From Liolophura sinensis (Eukaryota > Mollusca > Polyplacophora > Chitonida > Chitonidae), in NCBI RefSeq assembly GCF_032854445.1, contig NC_088301.1:45133116-45197115 (forward strand): DNA of 64,000 bases. Direction: 5' to 3'. A model generated the notes under the pieces. That model did no database searches and was not told where the DNA came from. It saw nothing but the letters and a program-made list of their open reading frames with translations. The position numbers and the translations under genes are program-made. How positions within the stretch are numbered: position 1 is the first letter of the stretch; each line of letters begins with the position of its first letter. Below are positions 63,520-64,000 of this stretch, piece after piece.

Positions 63520-64000
63520 AGAAAACAACACATATCCTTGAAAATGTCTCACTGCTGTTTTAATACAGATTAAATTCTTTTAAACTTGTCTCACAGACAA
63601 TATTCACTCTAACTTTTCCCATAGCTATAATATTGAGTTTAAAGGTAAAATGATAAGCTCAATTATCAGCAAGTTAGCAATTTAATACCTTACCTTACTT
63701 AAATGTATGTACCACATAATAAATAACAACTGGACACAAATACTTACCGTTATTATCTTGTGCTGAAAGCAATACAAAAACTGGAAAAAAAATTGACAAT
63801 AAAACCACCACCATCCTCTATCAGACTCATTATACCCACCTTAGAAGGTGCAGGTATGCTTCTTGCCTCAGGAGTTTGATTTGTGTGTGTCTACAAGAGA
63901 CTGATACACTGTTTCTGTATGTCAGTGTCTGCTCACTTTAATTTTTTAATATCCCCTCGCACTCTATAGCATTGCATACTCTTGATAAACAAAACCCCAA
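63520..64000. other. Non-coding end of the window with a possible microexon
   Basis: AT-rich; nothing recognised except the splice-site pair at 63748-63762, listed separately. Confidence 0.55.
63748..63762 (-). other. Possible 15-nt microexon
   Basis: On the minus strand TTTTTGTATTGCTTTCAG is a strong acceptor and GTAAGTATTT a strong donor, 15 bases apart (CACAAGATAATAACG). Length divisible by three would allow inclusion without frame change; in phase 1 it reads QDNN plus split codons. It lies 5' of the exon at 29259-29368 on the same strand. It could belong to an untranslated leader or to another transcript, since it does not join that exon in an open frame in any phase. Chance pairing of splice-like sites remains possible. 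Confidence 0.25.

Overview
This is a eukaryotic window, low in GC, with no prokaryotic-style gene order and almost no coding sequence. The dispersed repeats point to a marine lophotrochozoan, most likely a mollusc, though a brachiopod is not excluded. Two short retroposon families recur. One ends in GGCGTTAAACCATAATC followed by a CATT-type tail. The other ends in a tail resembling TACGGCGTAAAACACCAATC plus AAATAAATAA. The second family has a nearly full-length tRNA-derived copy at 63287-63519. The alternating motif ACATGT is also frequent, as in many molluscan genomes. No rRNA, tRNA, CRISPR or operon-like structure was seen.

One exon is well supported. On the minus strand, 29259-29368 has a strong acceptor, an ATG ten bases inside the exon, a classical signal peptide and a strong GTAAGT donor. 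I read it as the first coding exon of an unidentified secreted or membrane protein gene whose body runs toward or past position 1. A plausible 5' untranslated exon lies upstream on the same strand, ending at 32464. Weaker exon-like objects are a second signal-peptide exon at 51301-51440 (minus), a 15-nt microexon at 63748-63762 (minus) and an isolated plus-strand candidate at 55489-55615. The window therefore looks like the 5' end and first introns of a large minus-strand gene, or a gene desert around it.

Layout: 1-7.1 kb is non-coding with small transposon fragments. 7.1-13.2 kb holds MITE copies, a 30-G run, a 66-bp tandem repeat and a tiny SINE with a clear target duplication. 15.4-18.0 kb is a large inverted repeat (about 0.5 kb arms, 1.6 kb spacer). 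18-25 kb shows nothing recognisable. 25.1-26.1 kb is a decayed reading frame of unknown family. 29.3-33 kb is the gene 5' region. 36.9-38.1 kb is a 27-bp minisatellite. 38-60 kb is non-coding with blocks that look like regulatory DNA (about 42.6-43.0, 46.4-46.9, 50.0-50.4 and 51.0-52.1 kb). 60117-60316 is a 200-N assembly gap. 60.3-64 kb is non-coding with the SINE and the microexon candidate.

Most open reading frames of 60-150 codons here lack splice signals, domain motifs or conservation I could recognise, and are treated as chance frames. No new enzymatic or defence system is visible. The items most worth checking are the exon and promoter system, the decayed frame at 25-26 kb, and the tandem stem-loops at 44106-44157.
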